DNA of 64,000 bases from Balneola sp. GTDB taxonomy: Bacteria; Bacteroidota; Rhodothermia; Balneolales; Balneolaceae. Position 1 is the stretch's first letter. Each line of letters starts with the position of its first letter. The stretch covers positions 62,001-126,000 of the forward strand of contig NZMW01000010.1 in assembly GCA_002694685.1 (NCBI GenBank), in the 5' to 3' direction. The notes under the pieces are model-generated. The model was not told where the DNA came from, searched no databases, and saw only the letters and a program-made list of their open reading frames with translations. Positions 7,955 through 15,744 of the stretch are shown piece after piece. Made by a program: the position numbers and the translations under genes.

Positions 7955-8548
7955 ATGAACTCGGGACAACACGAACACATGGAAGACGCACAACTGGTAC
8001 ATGATTTTCGAGGTGGAAATCACCAAGCCTTTAACACGCTGGTAACGCGATGGCAAGATCGCATCCACCACTTTGCATACCGGTTTTTTGCGAGTTCTGA
8101 TGATGCCGCTGAGATCACCCAGAAAACATTCATCAAAGCATACCACAAGCTGGATACGCTGGATGATGTGACTAAATTTGGATCCTGGCTGTACACCATC
8201 GCCAATAATTTGTGTCTCGATGAATTGAAACGTGTGGGACGAAAACGAGCAACTTCTTATGAAACGCTCAAAGTCGCCCCGCAAACCGACACCGCCACTC
8301 CTGCCGATGGCGCGGTTCTCCGAAACGAAGGATTGGTATTGCTTCACAAAGCACTCCTTCAATTACCGGTTGACCAGCGAGTGGTGGTGATAATGAAAGA
8401 ATATGAAGGCCTGACCTTCAGAGAAATAGCTGGAATTTTGGACGAACCCGAAAACACAGTAAAGTCAAGATTGTATTACGGGTTGAGCGCCCTCAAAAAG
8501 ACGTTCGACTCCTGGAATATCAACAAAGAGGTGTTTGATTATGAATAA
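7955..8548 (+). CDS. ECF-family RNA polymerase sigma factor
   Basis: A 197-residue sigma-70-like factor. Region 2 lies at ~15-85 ('FNTLVTRWQDRIHHFAYRF', 'AAEITQKTFIKAYHKL', 'FGSWLYTIANNLCLDELKR') and region 4 at ~128-185 ('LLHKALLQLPVDQRVVV', 'LTFREIAGILDEPENTVKSRL', a helix-turn-helix for the -35). No regions 1 or 3, so it belongs to group 4 (ECF). The frame is open ~90 codons further upstream, but that extension translates repeat element B; ATG 7955 is the first start outside it, and ATG 7979 (MEDAQL) is an alternative. It overlaps the putative anti-sigma gene by 8 bases, typical of co-translated regulator pairs. Confidence 0.9.
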   Translation: MNSGQHEHMEDAQLVHDFRGGNHQAFNTLVTRWQDRIHHFAYRFFASSDDAAEITQKTFIKAYHKLDTLDDVTKFGSWLYTIANNLCLDELKRVGRKRATSYETLKVAPQTDTATPADGAVLRNEGLVLLHKALLQLPVDQRVVVIMKEYEGLTFREIAGILDEPENTVKSRLYYGLSALKKTFDSWNINKEVFDYE

Positions 8549-9221
8549 AGAAACTGCCCGATCGCTCTTCATGGATTATCTGTATGATGAACTTGAACAA
8601 GATCAACGAAACGAATTAGAACAATTTTTATCCCAAAACCCCGAACTAAAGAAAGAGCTGGATGAGTTGTCTGATGTACGCTCTATGATATCCCACCTTC
8701 CCGTTCAGGATCCAGCCGAGCAGCTGGTAATGCTGGAGCCGGATAAGACTGGATTCCAGGAATGGTGGAATGATTTCGTTGGTGGGTTACTTCCCCGAAA
8801 CGGATTTGCGCGTGCCAGCTTCGCCATGGCTTCACTCTTAGTGGTGTTTGTGGTTTTAGGGGCCTTCACAAAAATGAATATCACTGTTAATAATGGCGAG
8901 TTTAATCTGGCCTTTGGCGATAAGCAGGAAATTATCCAGCAGGGGTTTACTCCTCAGCAAGTAGAAATGCTGATCCGCCAGGTTAGAAAAGATAATGCAC
9001 TCATGATCTCGGATGCAGTACAAGCCGCCCAACAGCAACAGGAAAGCCAGTTTGAAAAAACGCTCATTAATTTCGCGGACTACATCGAGCAGCAGCGGCA
9101 GTCCGACCTTCAGATGATCAGCTCAGGATTATATGACATGGAAGAAACGTATTACGACCGGTTCAGACAAACCGACCAGGTATTAGGCGAACTCATACAA
9201 ACCGTAAGCACAGGAAATTAA
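8541..9221 (+). CDS. Putative membrane anti-sigma factor
   Basis: A 226-residue protein overlapping the ECF sigma gene. The N-terminal ~55 residues ('FMDYLYDELEQDQRNELEQFLSQNPELKKELDEL') have the pattern of anti-sigma N-terminal domains, but the zinc-binding HxxxCxxC motif is absent. One membrane segment lies at ~95-113 ('ASFAMASLLVVFVVLGAF'), followed by a Gln-rich helical periplasmic part. The start is ATG 8541; an upstream in-frame TTG is less likely. Function is inferred from position and architecture, not from a recognised family. Confidence 0.65.
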   Translation: MNKETARSLFMDYLYDELEQDQRNELEQFLSQNPELKKELDELSDVRSMISHLPVQDPAEQLVMLEPDKTGFQEWWNDFVGGLLPRNGFARASFAMASLLVVFVVLGAFTKMNITVNNGEFNLAFGDKQEIIQQGFTPQQVEMLIRQVRKDNALMISDAVQAAQQQQESQFEKTLINFADYIEQQRQSDLQMISSGLYDMEETYYDRFRQTDQVLGELIQTVSTGN

Positions 9222-9240
9222 CTTTATATAAGGACACATT

Positions 9241-10455
9241 ATGAAAACAATGAAACGAATACTTACTACAGGGCTGATGGCACTTATGCTGACCACCCTT
9301 TCTTTCGCCCAAGACTTTGATACCAACCGAATGAATCGGGACATCAAAATTATGGAGAATATCTTGGGTGAAATGTTTAAAACCCAATTGGTCACAACGG
9401 CCGGCTCCAAAAACACTGGCGGAACCGTTACCATAGGCGAAAGCAGCTATGCTTTCTTTGGCGGTAACTCCTCCGGCAATGTTAAAGGAACATACATCCC
9501 GGGTTACGGGGTAATCTTTATGATTCCATCGACAAGCAATCGGTTTATTGTACGTGGCAGTAATTCCAATTCAAACCAACAAGTAGTATTTCAGTATAGC
9601 TCTGACGACAAGAACTCTGACCGAAAAATTGATGAGGAATCAGTAAAAACCCGCATTGGGGAATTTCTGCAGGATTATGCATCCACCATTGGGCAGCTTA
9701 AGGCTGATGAAAGCATCCTGGTTATTTATGGATCTACCAATTCTAACACTGGAAGAGTTTCCGTATATAATTTACGGGGTGCTGTTGTAGATGCCCTGGG
9801 AGGCAATAGTGATGAGGAAGATCAGAATAAGCCCCTTCCTGCTATCTCAGTCTCTGCTAAGAAATCTGATTTAGACTCTTACCGGGCAGGACGGCTGAAT
9901 GCTGATGCTTTCCAAAACCGTCTTTCTGTCTCAACTTCTCAGGACAAAGAACGCCTCGACCTGAAAGTGCTTGGTAATATTTTCGGTACCGCTTTAGGAG
10001 AGGGCGATGGAAATGAGTTCCACTTGATAAACAGTAATTCACTTTCGTACATGTACTTGGAGAATTTTGGAGCGCTGTACTCTCTGAACTTACACCGGGG
10101 ACATGGATTCGGCACCGTATCCGCCCGGCTTTTCCCCACAAACTATAATGAACAAACACAGGCAGAAGTAAAGGTTAAGCTTGAAGAGCGCGAAAGAAAA
10201 CTCAGCGAGACCTTAGAAGAGGAATTTGACGCTATGGTTGCAAGAACCAAAGAGTTCATTATTGATTACGGCAGAACCCTTAGCTCGTTAAAAGATGATC
10301 AATACCTGATGGTCTCATTAAACATTTCCGAATCAAGTGACGTGGTTCCCGACCGTGTAGACTTTCAGGTGAAGAAATCCGTTTTCGACCAGCTTGATAA
10401 GGGGCAAATTTCCCGGGAAGCGGCATTAAATGCTGTAACCCTCACAGAATATTAA
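9241..10455 (+). CDS. Exported protein of unknown function (sigma-operon member)
   Basis: A 404-residue protein with a Sec signal peptide (~1-23, cleavage near 'SFAQ'). The rest is soluble with two similar halves: each has a glycine/serine-rich beta section followed by a helical section ending in a short 'LVIYG' or 'LMVSLNI' strand ('EFLQDYASTIGQLKADESILV' versus 'EFIIDYGRTLSSLKDDQYLMV'), which suggests an internal duplication. I do not recognise the family. It starts 19 bases after the anti-sigma gene with an AAGGA ribosome site, so it is likely the sigma factor's co-transcribed output gene. Confidence 0.7.
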   Translation: MKTMKRILTTGLMALMLTTLSFAQDFDTNRMNRDIKIMENILGEMFKTQLVTTAGSKNTGGTVTIGESSYAFFGGNSSGNVKGTYIPGYGVIFMIPSTSNRFIVRGSNSNSNQQVVFQYSSDDKNSDRKIDEESVKTRIGEFLQDYASTIGQLKADESILVIYGSTNSNTGRVSVYNLRGAVVDALGGNSDEEDQNKPLPAISVSAKKSDLDSYRAGRLNADAFQNRLSVSTSQDKERLDLKVLGNIFGTALGEGDGNEFHLINSNSLSYMYLENFGALYSLNLHRGHGFGTVSARLFPTNYNEQTQAEVKVKLEERERKLSETLEEEFDAMVARTKEFIIDYGRTLSSLKDDQYLMVSLNISESSDVVPDRVDFQVKKSVFDQLDKGQISREAALNAVTLTEY

Positions 10456-10476
10456 AGTGTAACTAATATCCTATCC

Positions 10477-10539
10477 AAAAAGCTGCCCTGGGTACCGGTT
10501 CATGATTTTCATCGATCCGTATTTGGGGTGGCTTTTTTT
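10477..10539 (+). terminator. Rho-independent terminator after the sigma operon
   Basis: Arms AAAAAGCTGCCC and GGGGTGGCTTTTT pair with a small bulge around a ~33-base loop and end in a T run (10533-10539), shortly after the stop of the exported protein gene. Confidence 0.65.
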
Positions 10540-10568
10540 ATACCACTGTATTTTTGTGTGCCCCCTTT

Positions 10569-10644
10569 GTTCAAACGTCCGCTTGGACGTTTTTTTCGTA
10601 CTTCATCGGTTGAATTAAACACCGCACAAGCGGGACGCTTGCGC
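10569..10644. repeat. Further copies of the repeat-element hairpins, one as terminator
   Basis: GTTCAAACGTCCGCTTGGAC at 10569-10588 is a variant of unit 3 of elements A and B. Its inner 8-bp stem AAACGTCC/GGACGTTT with GCTT loop (10573-10592) is followed by T residues to 10596, so this copy has the form of an intrinsic terminator. A second related hairpin, GCACAAGCG/CGCTTGCGC with GGA loop, follows at 10624-10644. Confidence 0.7.
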
Positions 10645-10654
10645 TAGTGCTGCG

Positions 10655-10680
10655 TAAGGGCGTATCGCAATACGCCCTTA
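10655..10680 (-). terminator. Perfect inverted repeat overlapping the aat stop codon
   Basis: TAAGGGCGTA / TACGCCCTTA with a six-base TCGCAA loop, perfect over 10 bp. The right arm includes the TAA stop codon of aat (10678-10680). It lacks a T tract, so it may pause transcription or protect the 3' end rather than act as a classic terminator. Confidence 0.5.
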
Positions 10681-11262
10681 CAAACTAAAGCTAGTAGCTT
10701 TTTTCAAGGCTCGTTCAAGCATTTCTTCATACTCTTCAGCTTCAATTTCAATACAGCCGAACTGAGCTAAGTGATCTGTATAGAACTGAGTATCCCAAAG
10801 CAGGAAGTTGTTTTTTTCTAAAATTTTGTGGCAGTAATATAAAGCTACCTTATCAGCCCACTTCTCTTTTTTGAACATGCTCTCCCCAAAGAAAGCAGCC
10901 TTTAATTTCACCCCATATAAACCACCCACCAGCTTTTCATCTTTATAGCATTCTACGCTGCAGGCATTTCCATACTGATTCAAAACATCATAGGAGTTGA
11001 TAATCAAGTCGTTAATCCAGGAAGTCTCCCGATTGGCACATTCTGTAACCACCTGCCGAAAGTTACTATTCACTCGTATTTCAAATCTTTCCTGCCTAAT
11101 AATTCGGGCAAGGTTATCTGAGGTGTGAAATTCACCAATAGGAATAATCCCCCGCTTTCGGGCTGAATACCAGTCCACTCCTTCTGCATCTTTACTTTTA
11201 GCCATCGGGAAGATTCCCTGGCTATATGCTTCAAGTAATCCTTCGGGTGGAAGTATTTTCAT
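10678..11262 (-). CDS. aat: Leucyl/phenylalanyl-tRNA-protein transferase
   Basis: Adds Leu or Phe from aminoacyl-tRNA to N-terminal Arg/Lys of proteins, marking them for ClpS/ClpAP degradation. The 194-residue product has the family opening 'PPEGLLEAYSQGIFPM', the 'WYSARKRGIIP' block, 'SWINDLIINSYDVLNQYGNACSVE' and 'LVGGLYGV' plus 'FFGESMF'. It is somewhat short relative to E. coli Aat but ends normally ('LWDTQFYTDHLAQFG'). It is a single gene; its stop codon lies inside a perfect hairpin, and its upstream side borders an intergenic inverted-repeat element. Confidence 0.93.
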   Translation of the reverse strand: MKILPPEGLLEAYSQGIFPMAKSKDAEGVDWYSARKRGIIPIGEFHTSDNLARIIRQERFEIRVNSNFRQVVTECANRETSWINDLIINSYDVLNQYGNACSVECYKDEKLVGGLYGVKLKAAFFGESMFKKEKWADKVALYYCHKILEKNNFLLWDTQFYTDHLAQFGCIEIEAEEYEEMLERALKKATSFSL

Positions 11263-11288
11263 TCGATTACTTTATTAATACAATTACT

Positions 11289-11437
11289 GTCATCGCGAGG
11301 AGTATCATTGCCGAGCTTCTAAATTTACAGCTTTTCAACGCGGCGATCTCCACGAACCACTTGGCATTTCGATTATGGAGATTGCTTCATCGTAAAATTA
11401 TTAGACTAATTAAGCTATCTATTCTCCTCGCAATGAC
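11289..11437. repeat. Intergenic inverted-repeat element (GTCATYGCGAGGAG arms)
   Basis: Outer arms GTCATCGCGAGGAG (11289-11302) and CTCCTCGCAATGAC (11424-11437) match at 13 of 14 pairs, and inner segments containing 'GCGATCTCCACGAA' and 'GGAGATTGCTTCATCG' are partly complementary. Fills the gap between aat and the metallopeptidase. The arm sequence resembles dispersed GTCATTGCGAGGAG repeats known from many bacterial genomes. Confidence 0.75.
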
Positions 11438-11445
11438 GATCAATC

Positions 11446-13854
11446 TTAAAATTCACAATAAAACAAAGCATCAGAACCAATTGGCGAGCCCGGAGGTGCT
11501 GACGGTGCATTTTCAATCTCGAAATCTTCTGGGTTAGTCAAGTACATCCCAATGGTATAAACCGCATACCGGCTGTCCGCATCATTTTTACCAGATAGCT
11601 TGGATTGAAGGTCGGTTAGTTTTTTATGGGTGATGGCTTTGGTTACAGGATTTGCATCTCGATCCGCTGCAAGAGCAATCATATTCTTCAACACCACATG
11701 GTTTACGACTCGTTGGATAGACCCAAGATATCCGCCCTGAGCTTTTTTGTCCCAGCTCGCTTTAATGAGTTCATCCAGAACAGTTTCTAAACTAAGGTTA
11801 TTATCACGAGCGCTATATTCTACCAATCGATTTGCTCGATCCGGATTCAGAATCAGACTTACCGGTACGTCGGCTGCCGTTTCTGCGATTCCTAAAGCAT
11901 CCAGCGCCGGGCCTGTATTTCCACTAAACAGTTCTCGTGAATACCCAAGCGTTGAAGGTCTTGGAGGAATAAGGCTCAACAGGTTTTCAGGAATAGCTAA
12001 AGTACTTGGCTCGATGGCCTTCAACATTTCAGCTAACGCTTTTTGCTGGGTTGATTTGTCGACAATTTTAGGGCCGGGAAGATTGTCGCCTTTTAGATTA
12101 TAGCTGTAATCAAGCCCACCAATCAGTTTCACGGTTCCTTCTAACTGATACCGATGAAAGAAATACATGGGCACCAAAGCGTCTTCAAGCTCGGCCATTG
12201 CCTGTCCTGATTTTAGATTAGCTTCTCCAAAATTCTCTAATGCTACTTTTCTGATTTCAAGAACTTTTGATAGTTGCGAAGCAGGATCAGAACCAAAATC
12301 CCAAAGATGCGCATCCGGGTGGGCTCCGCTTTGTGGGCGGGCATCGGCATCAGAAATAAATTTCAACCCAGAGTCGTAGGCTTCTCTTATAATTTCATTG
12401 AGGGCTTCTTTTTCGTTCGTGCCTTCGGGAAAATCCTGATAGCCATAATTAACTACGGCTTTATCCCACTCACCAATTCCAACATCATAAGGAGTTGAAA
12501 GGTCGATCTCTCCATTTACTAATTTCGGTTGAGGGTGTGGGTAATCCATCACAGAGGCATCATTTGTTACACTGGCAGCAAAGTTATGTGCAATACCAAT
12601 CGTATGCCCAATCTCATGAGCAGAAAGTTGGCGAATACGGGCCAGAGCCATTTCCTGCATGGCTGTATTCATCTCGTCATCTTGGTACGGGGCTAATAAA
12701 CCAACAGCTATTAAATAATCTTGACGAACCCTTAATGACCCCAATGAAACATGGCCCTTTATGATCTCTCCAGTTCGTGGGTCAGTAACCGAAGAACCAT
12801 AAGACCAACCGCGCGTTGACCGGTGGATCCACTGAATTACATTATATCGTACGTCCAATGGATGAGCATCTTCAGGAAGCACCTTCACAATAAAAGCATC
12901 CTTATATCCTGCCGCCTCAAATGCCTGATTCCACCAGCGGGCGCCATCAAGCAGGGCACTTCGAACCGGTTCTGGAGTTCCGTTATCCAGATAATAGACA
13001 ATCGGCTCTACCGGCTCACTCATTGCTGCTTCCGGATTCTTTTTCTCCAGTCGATGCCGGGCTATAAATCTTTTCGTTAGTGGCTGATTGATTGGTGTTC
13101 CGTAATCTTGATATGAAATTCCAAAAAACCCTGACCTTGGATCCGTTTCTCTTTTTTGATACCCATCATCCGGCAACTCCACAAATGAGTGGTGCTGACG
13201 AACCGTGATGGCATCCGAGCTGGGAGCCACGGATCGAAGATATCCACCGGCACCACTTCCGCCGAAGGTAAGGGTGGCTTCAAATTCTGTGTTTTTCGGG
13301 AAGTTCATGGTTCCCTCACTGTAAAGTGCGGATCGGCTTTTATCTAGACTAAAAGAGCCCTGCCCCATTCCCCTTAAGCGGTCAGAAACACCATGGGCAT
13401 CCCGCAGCAAGAAATCTGTTAGATCAATAAGTACTTTCCCATCTTCCTCTGCTTCTACTTTAAATCCCGCAATAATGGATGAAGCGAAAGCTTCACGAAC
13501 CGACTTTTTCTCCAGCTCATTGTCTGTTTCTGCCCGGAATCCATAGTTGGGTTGAACCATCAGCACTTTAGGTCCTCTTCTTTCAAAGTAAACTATCCGG
13601 GTATCCCCAAGCTGACCTCTATCCAAACCTATATCGTTGGATCCAATTCCAGCCGTAAGTGAATTCACATATATAAATTCCGTATCCAGCTTATCGATTT
13701 CTACCCAAATCTGATCCTTGGATTCATCAAAGTAGTAATCAAAATAGCCTTCTGTTTTAGTAAGCCCTTCTGTTTTTTCGGAAATGGTTGGGGTTTGTGC
13801 CGATACCTGATAGGTGAGCAACATCATCAGGATAATGGGGAATGCTTTTTTCAT
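11446..13854 (-). CDS. Secreted zinc-dependent metalloprotease (DUF5117/DUF4953 type)
   Basis: An 802-residue exported protein with a Sec signal peptide (1-~19, 'VSAQ'), N-terminal DUF5117-like region and a metzincin catalytic site 'HEIGHTIGIAH' (His413, Glu414, His417, His423) followed by a met-turn candidate 'SVMDYP'. The region after it ('YDVGIGEWDKAVVNYGY') is characteristic of the DUF4953 family, secreted peptidases common in Bacteroidota and relatives. No T9SS tail is seen; the C-terminus ends in a short Pro/Ser-rich stretch. Monocistronic, with ~340 gene-free bases upstream. Confidence 0.88.
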   Translation of the reverse strand: MKKAFPIILMMLLTYQVSAQTPTISEKTEGLTKTEGYFDYYFDESKDQIWVEIDKLDTEFIYVNSLTAGIGSNDIGLDRGQLGDTRIVYFERRGPKVLMVQPNYGFRAETDNELEKKSVREAFASSIIAGFKVEAEEDGKVLIDLTDFLLRDAHGVSDRLRGMGQGSFSLDKSRSALYSEGTMNFPKNTEFEATLTFGGSGAGGYLRSVAPSSDAITVRQHHSFVELPDDGYQKRETDPRSGFFGISYQDYGTPINQPLTKRFIARHRLEKKNPEAAMSEPVEPIVYYLDNGTPEPVRSALLDGARWWNQAFEAAGYKDAFIVKVLPEDAHPLDVRYNVIQWIHRSTRGWSYGSSVTDPRTGEIIKGHVSLGSLRVRQDYLIAVGLLAPYQDDEMNTAMQEMALARIRQLSAHEIGHTIGIAHNFAASVTNDASVMDYPHPQPKLVNGEIDLSTPYDVGIGEWDKAVVNYGYQDFPEGTNEKEALNEIIREAYDSGLKFISDADARPQSGAHPDAHLWDFGSDPASQLSKVLEIRKVALENFGEANLKSGQAMAELEDALVPMYFFHRYQLEGTVKLIGGLDYSYNLKGDNLPGPKIVDKSTQQKALAEMLKAIEPSTLAIPENLLSLIPPRPSTLGYSRELFSGNTGPALDALGIAETAADVPVSLILNPDRANRLVEYSARDNNLSLETVLDELIKASWDKKAQGGYLGSIQRVVNHVVLKNMIALAADRDANPVTKAITHKKLTDLQSKLSGKNDADSRYAVYTIGMYLTNPEDFEIENAPSAPPGSPIGSDALFYCEF

Positions 13855-14198
13855 GAATCCGGAATTTTATTTGAGTTGGATGAAGGTTCGCTAAATAACA
13901 GTTTTAGCTAAAATCTGAAAGAAGAGACGATAAGAAAAATGTTAAAGTTTAGGGGAGAACATTAGCTCTTTTTTTTTTGAGTTGAAATATATTGCAGAGC
14001 CCTCATGCTATTCCAAGCCCTATACTCCGACCTTTCTAAATCTCTCCTTCTCAAGGAGAGACTTATTCGTGCCTGGTAGTCGTACTTATACCGAGTTAAA
14101 GTGTAGAAACCTTATCAACGCGTCTTTCTCCTAATTGAAGGAAGCCAGTGCTGACCTCGAATGATCTAACATCTGCCGTGAGGAGTATTTGCAGTGAA
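13855..14198. other. Gene-free stretch with a short hairpin
   Basis: No coding sequence recognised. A 9-bp perfect hairpin TCTCTCCTT/AAGGAGAGA with CTC loop lies at 14041-14061, a form often seen as a dispersed intergenic palindrome. A T-rich run at ~13968-13979 lies upstream of the metalloprotease gene. Otherwise nothing stands out. Confidence 0.5.
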
Positions 14199-15554
14199 TC
14201 ACTCCTTCTTGCCGGTATACTCTTTGAACTCGCCGTTTTTCAGTTTAGTGAAATACTCTTTTGAAGCTTCGCGAACTTTTGGTGAGAGAAGCAGCGCAGA
14301 TATCATGGTTGGGATTGCCATCAAAGCAAACATTCCGTCAATCAGGTTTATCACAGCATCGAGTGAGGCAACGGCGCCAAAAATGATGGAAAACACATAG
14401 AAATAGTTATAGAGATTCTGCCTTTCAGCACCCAGTAAAAACCCTAAGCATTTTGTGCCATAGTATGAGTAAGAAAGCATGGAGCTCACACTGAAGGTCA
14501 GCACAGAAATAATTAGCAGATAGGTTCCAAAAGCGGGCAGAGCTTCATTAAAAGCATTTAGGGTAAGTGTGACCCCATTAGCCTCGGTAGATTGCCACAC
14601 ACCGGTTACCAAAATGGCAAGGGCTGTCATTGTACAAACCAGCAAGGTGTCGATAGCCGGCTCCATCATTGCAACCAATCCTTCCCGAACAGGCTCTTTG
14701 GTTTTGGAGGCTCCGTGAGCAAGAGATTCTGTACCGATTCCGGCTTCATTAGAAAAGGCAGCTCGCTGAACACCGATAATAATCAACTGGCCAATCGCTC
14801 CACCCATAACAGCTTTTCCGGTGAATGCATCGGTTACTATCAGCCCTAAGTAATAAGGAATGTCGCCAATATGAACGGCCAAAATGAACAGCACTGAAAC
14901 CACATAAATCACAACCATAGAAGGGACAAGCTTTGATGCTACTTTCCCAATTTTTGTAATCCCTCCAAAGATTACCAGTGAAACCAAGCCTACCAGTGCA
15001 ATTCCAGTAATCAGGTTTCCGGTGAAAGCAGCATCAGCCTCAACCCAGCCATTGGGGATATAAATAAAATCTCTTAAAATCTGAACCAGCTGGTTGGTTT
15101 GAAAAATCGGCAGCGGTCCAAACAATCCCGCTAAAGCAAATAAGTAAGCTAACGGCATCCATTTCTTTCCGAGCCCTTCCCGGATTACATACATCGGGCC
15201 ACCTTGTAATTTCCCCTGAGTATCTTTTCCTCGGTACATGATGGAAAGCGTGCAGGTGAAGTACTTTGTTGCCATACCTACAATCGCACTCATCCACATC
15301 CAGAATAATGCTCCGGGTCCCCCCATAAAAATAGCCACTGCTACCCCACTAATATTCCCCATCCCAACGGTGGAAGCGAGCGCGGTTGAAAGAGCTTCAA
15401 AGTGATTGATGTCTCCGGGATCATCCGGGTTATCATATTTACCACGCACCAAATCAATAGCGTGAAAGAAAAAGCGGAACGGCGTGAAGCCGGACGAGAT
15501 CAGAAAAAACAGTCCTCCACCAACTAGTAAAATGACCAGAGGATATCCCCACAT
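14199..15554 (-). CDS. Sodium:alanine (AGCS family) symporter
   Basis: Inner membrane Na+-coupled amino acid carrier. The product has about ten to eleven hydrophobic segments and AGCS hallmarks: 'TALASTVGMGNISGVAVAI', 'GGPGALFWMWMSA', 'KLQGGPMYVIREGLG' and 'AAFSNEAGIGTESLAHG'. From ATG 15554 it has 451 residues. Family members usually carry ~12-18 residues before the 'WG' that here follows the Met; the frame remains open upstream and encodes a plausible 'IEEFLAAFSSF' lead, but no ATG/GTG/TTG precedes it, only CTG 15596 or ATC, so the true start may be non-canonical. Confidence 0.92.
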   Translation of the reverse strand: MWGYPLVILLVGGGLFFLISSGFTPFRFFFHAIDLVRGKYDNPDDPGDINHFEALSTALASTVGMGNISGVAVAIFMGGPGALFWMWMSAIVGMATKYFTCTLSIMYRGKDTQGKLQGGPMYVIREGLGKKWMPLAYLFALAGLFGPLPIFQTNQLVQILRDFIYIPNGWVEADAAFTGNLITGIALVGLVSLVIFGGITKIGKVASKLVPSMVVIYVVSVLFILAVHIGDIPYYLGLIVTDAFTGKAVMGGAIGQLIIIGVQRAAFSNEAGIGTESLAHGASKTKEPVREGLVAMMEPAIDTLLVCTMTALAILVTGVWQSTEANGVTLTLNAFNEALPAFGTYLLIISVLTFSVSSMLSYSYYGTKCLGFLLGAERQNLYNYFYVFSIIFGAVASLDAVINLIDGMFALMAIPTMISALLLSPKVREASKEYFTKLKNGEFKEYTGKKE

Positions 15555-15744
15555 AAAGGATGAAAATGCTGCAAGAAATTCTTCGATGAGTACCAGAGTA
15601 TTGCCCGTTTATTAAATCTTAAGCATAGAAACTAATGAATAGACGGGTTAATTGTCGAAAGGCTTCAACTTTTTTTACCATTTTATTATTTCTTGTCTTA
15701 GCTTATGAAGCGTATTAAACAATTATTTACGCACTGCTTAAGAG

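Noticed and set aside
9857-10159. 100-codon frame antisense to the exported protein gene
   Set aside because: A shadow frame with no recognisable domain, overlapped fully by a gene with a signal peptide and operon context.
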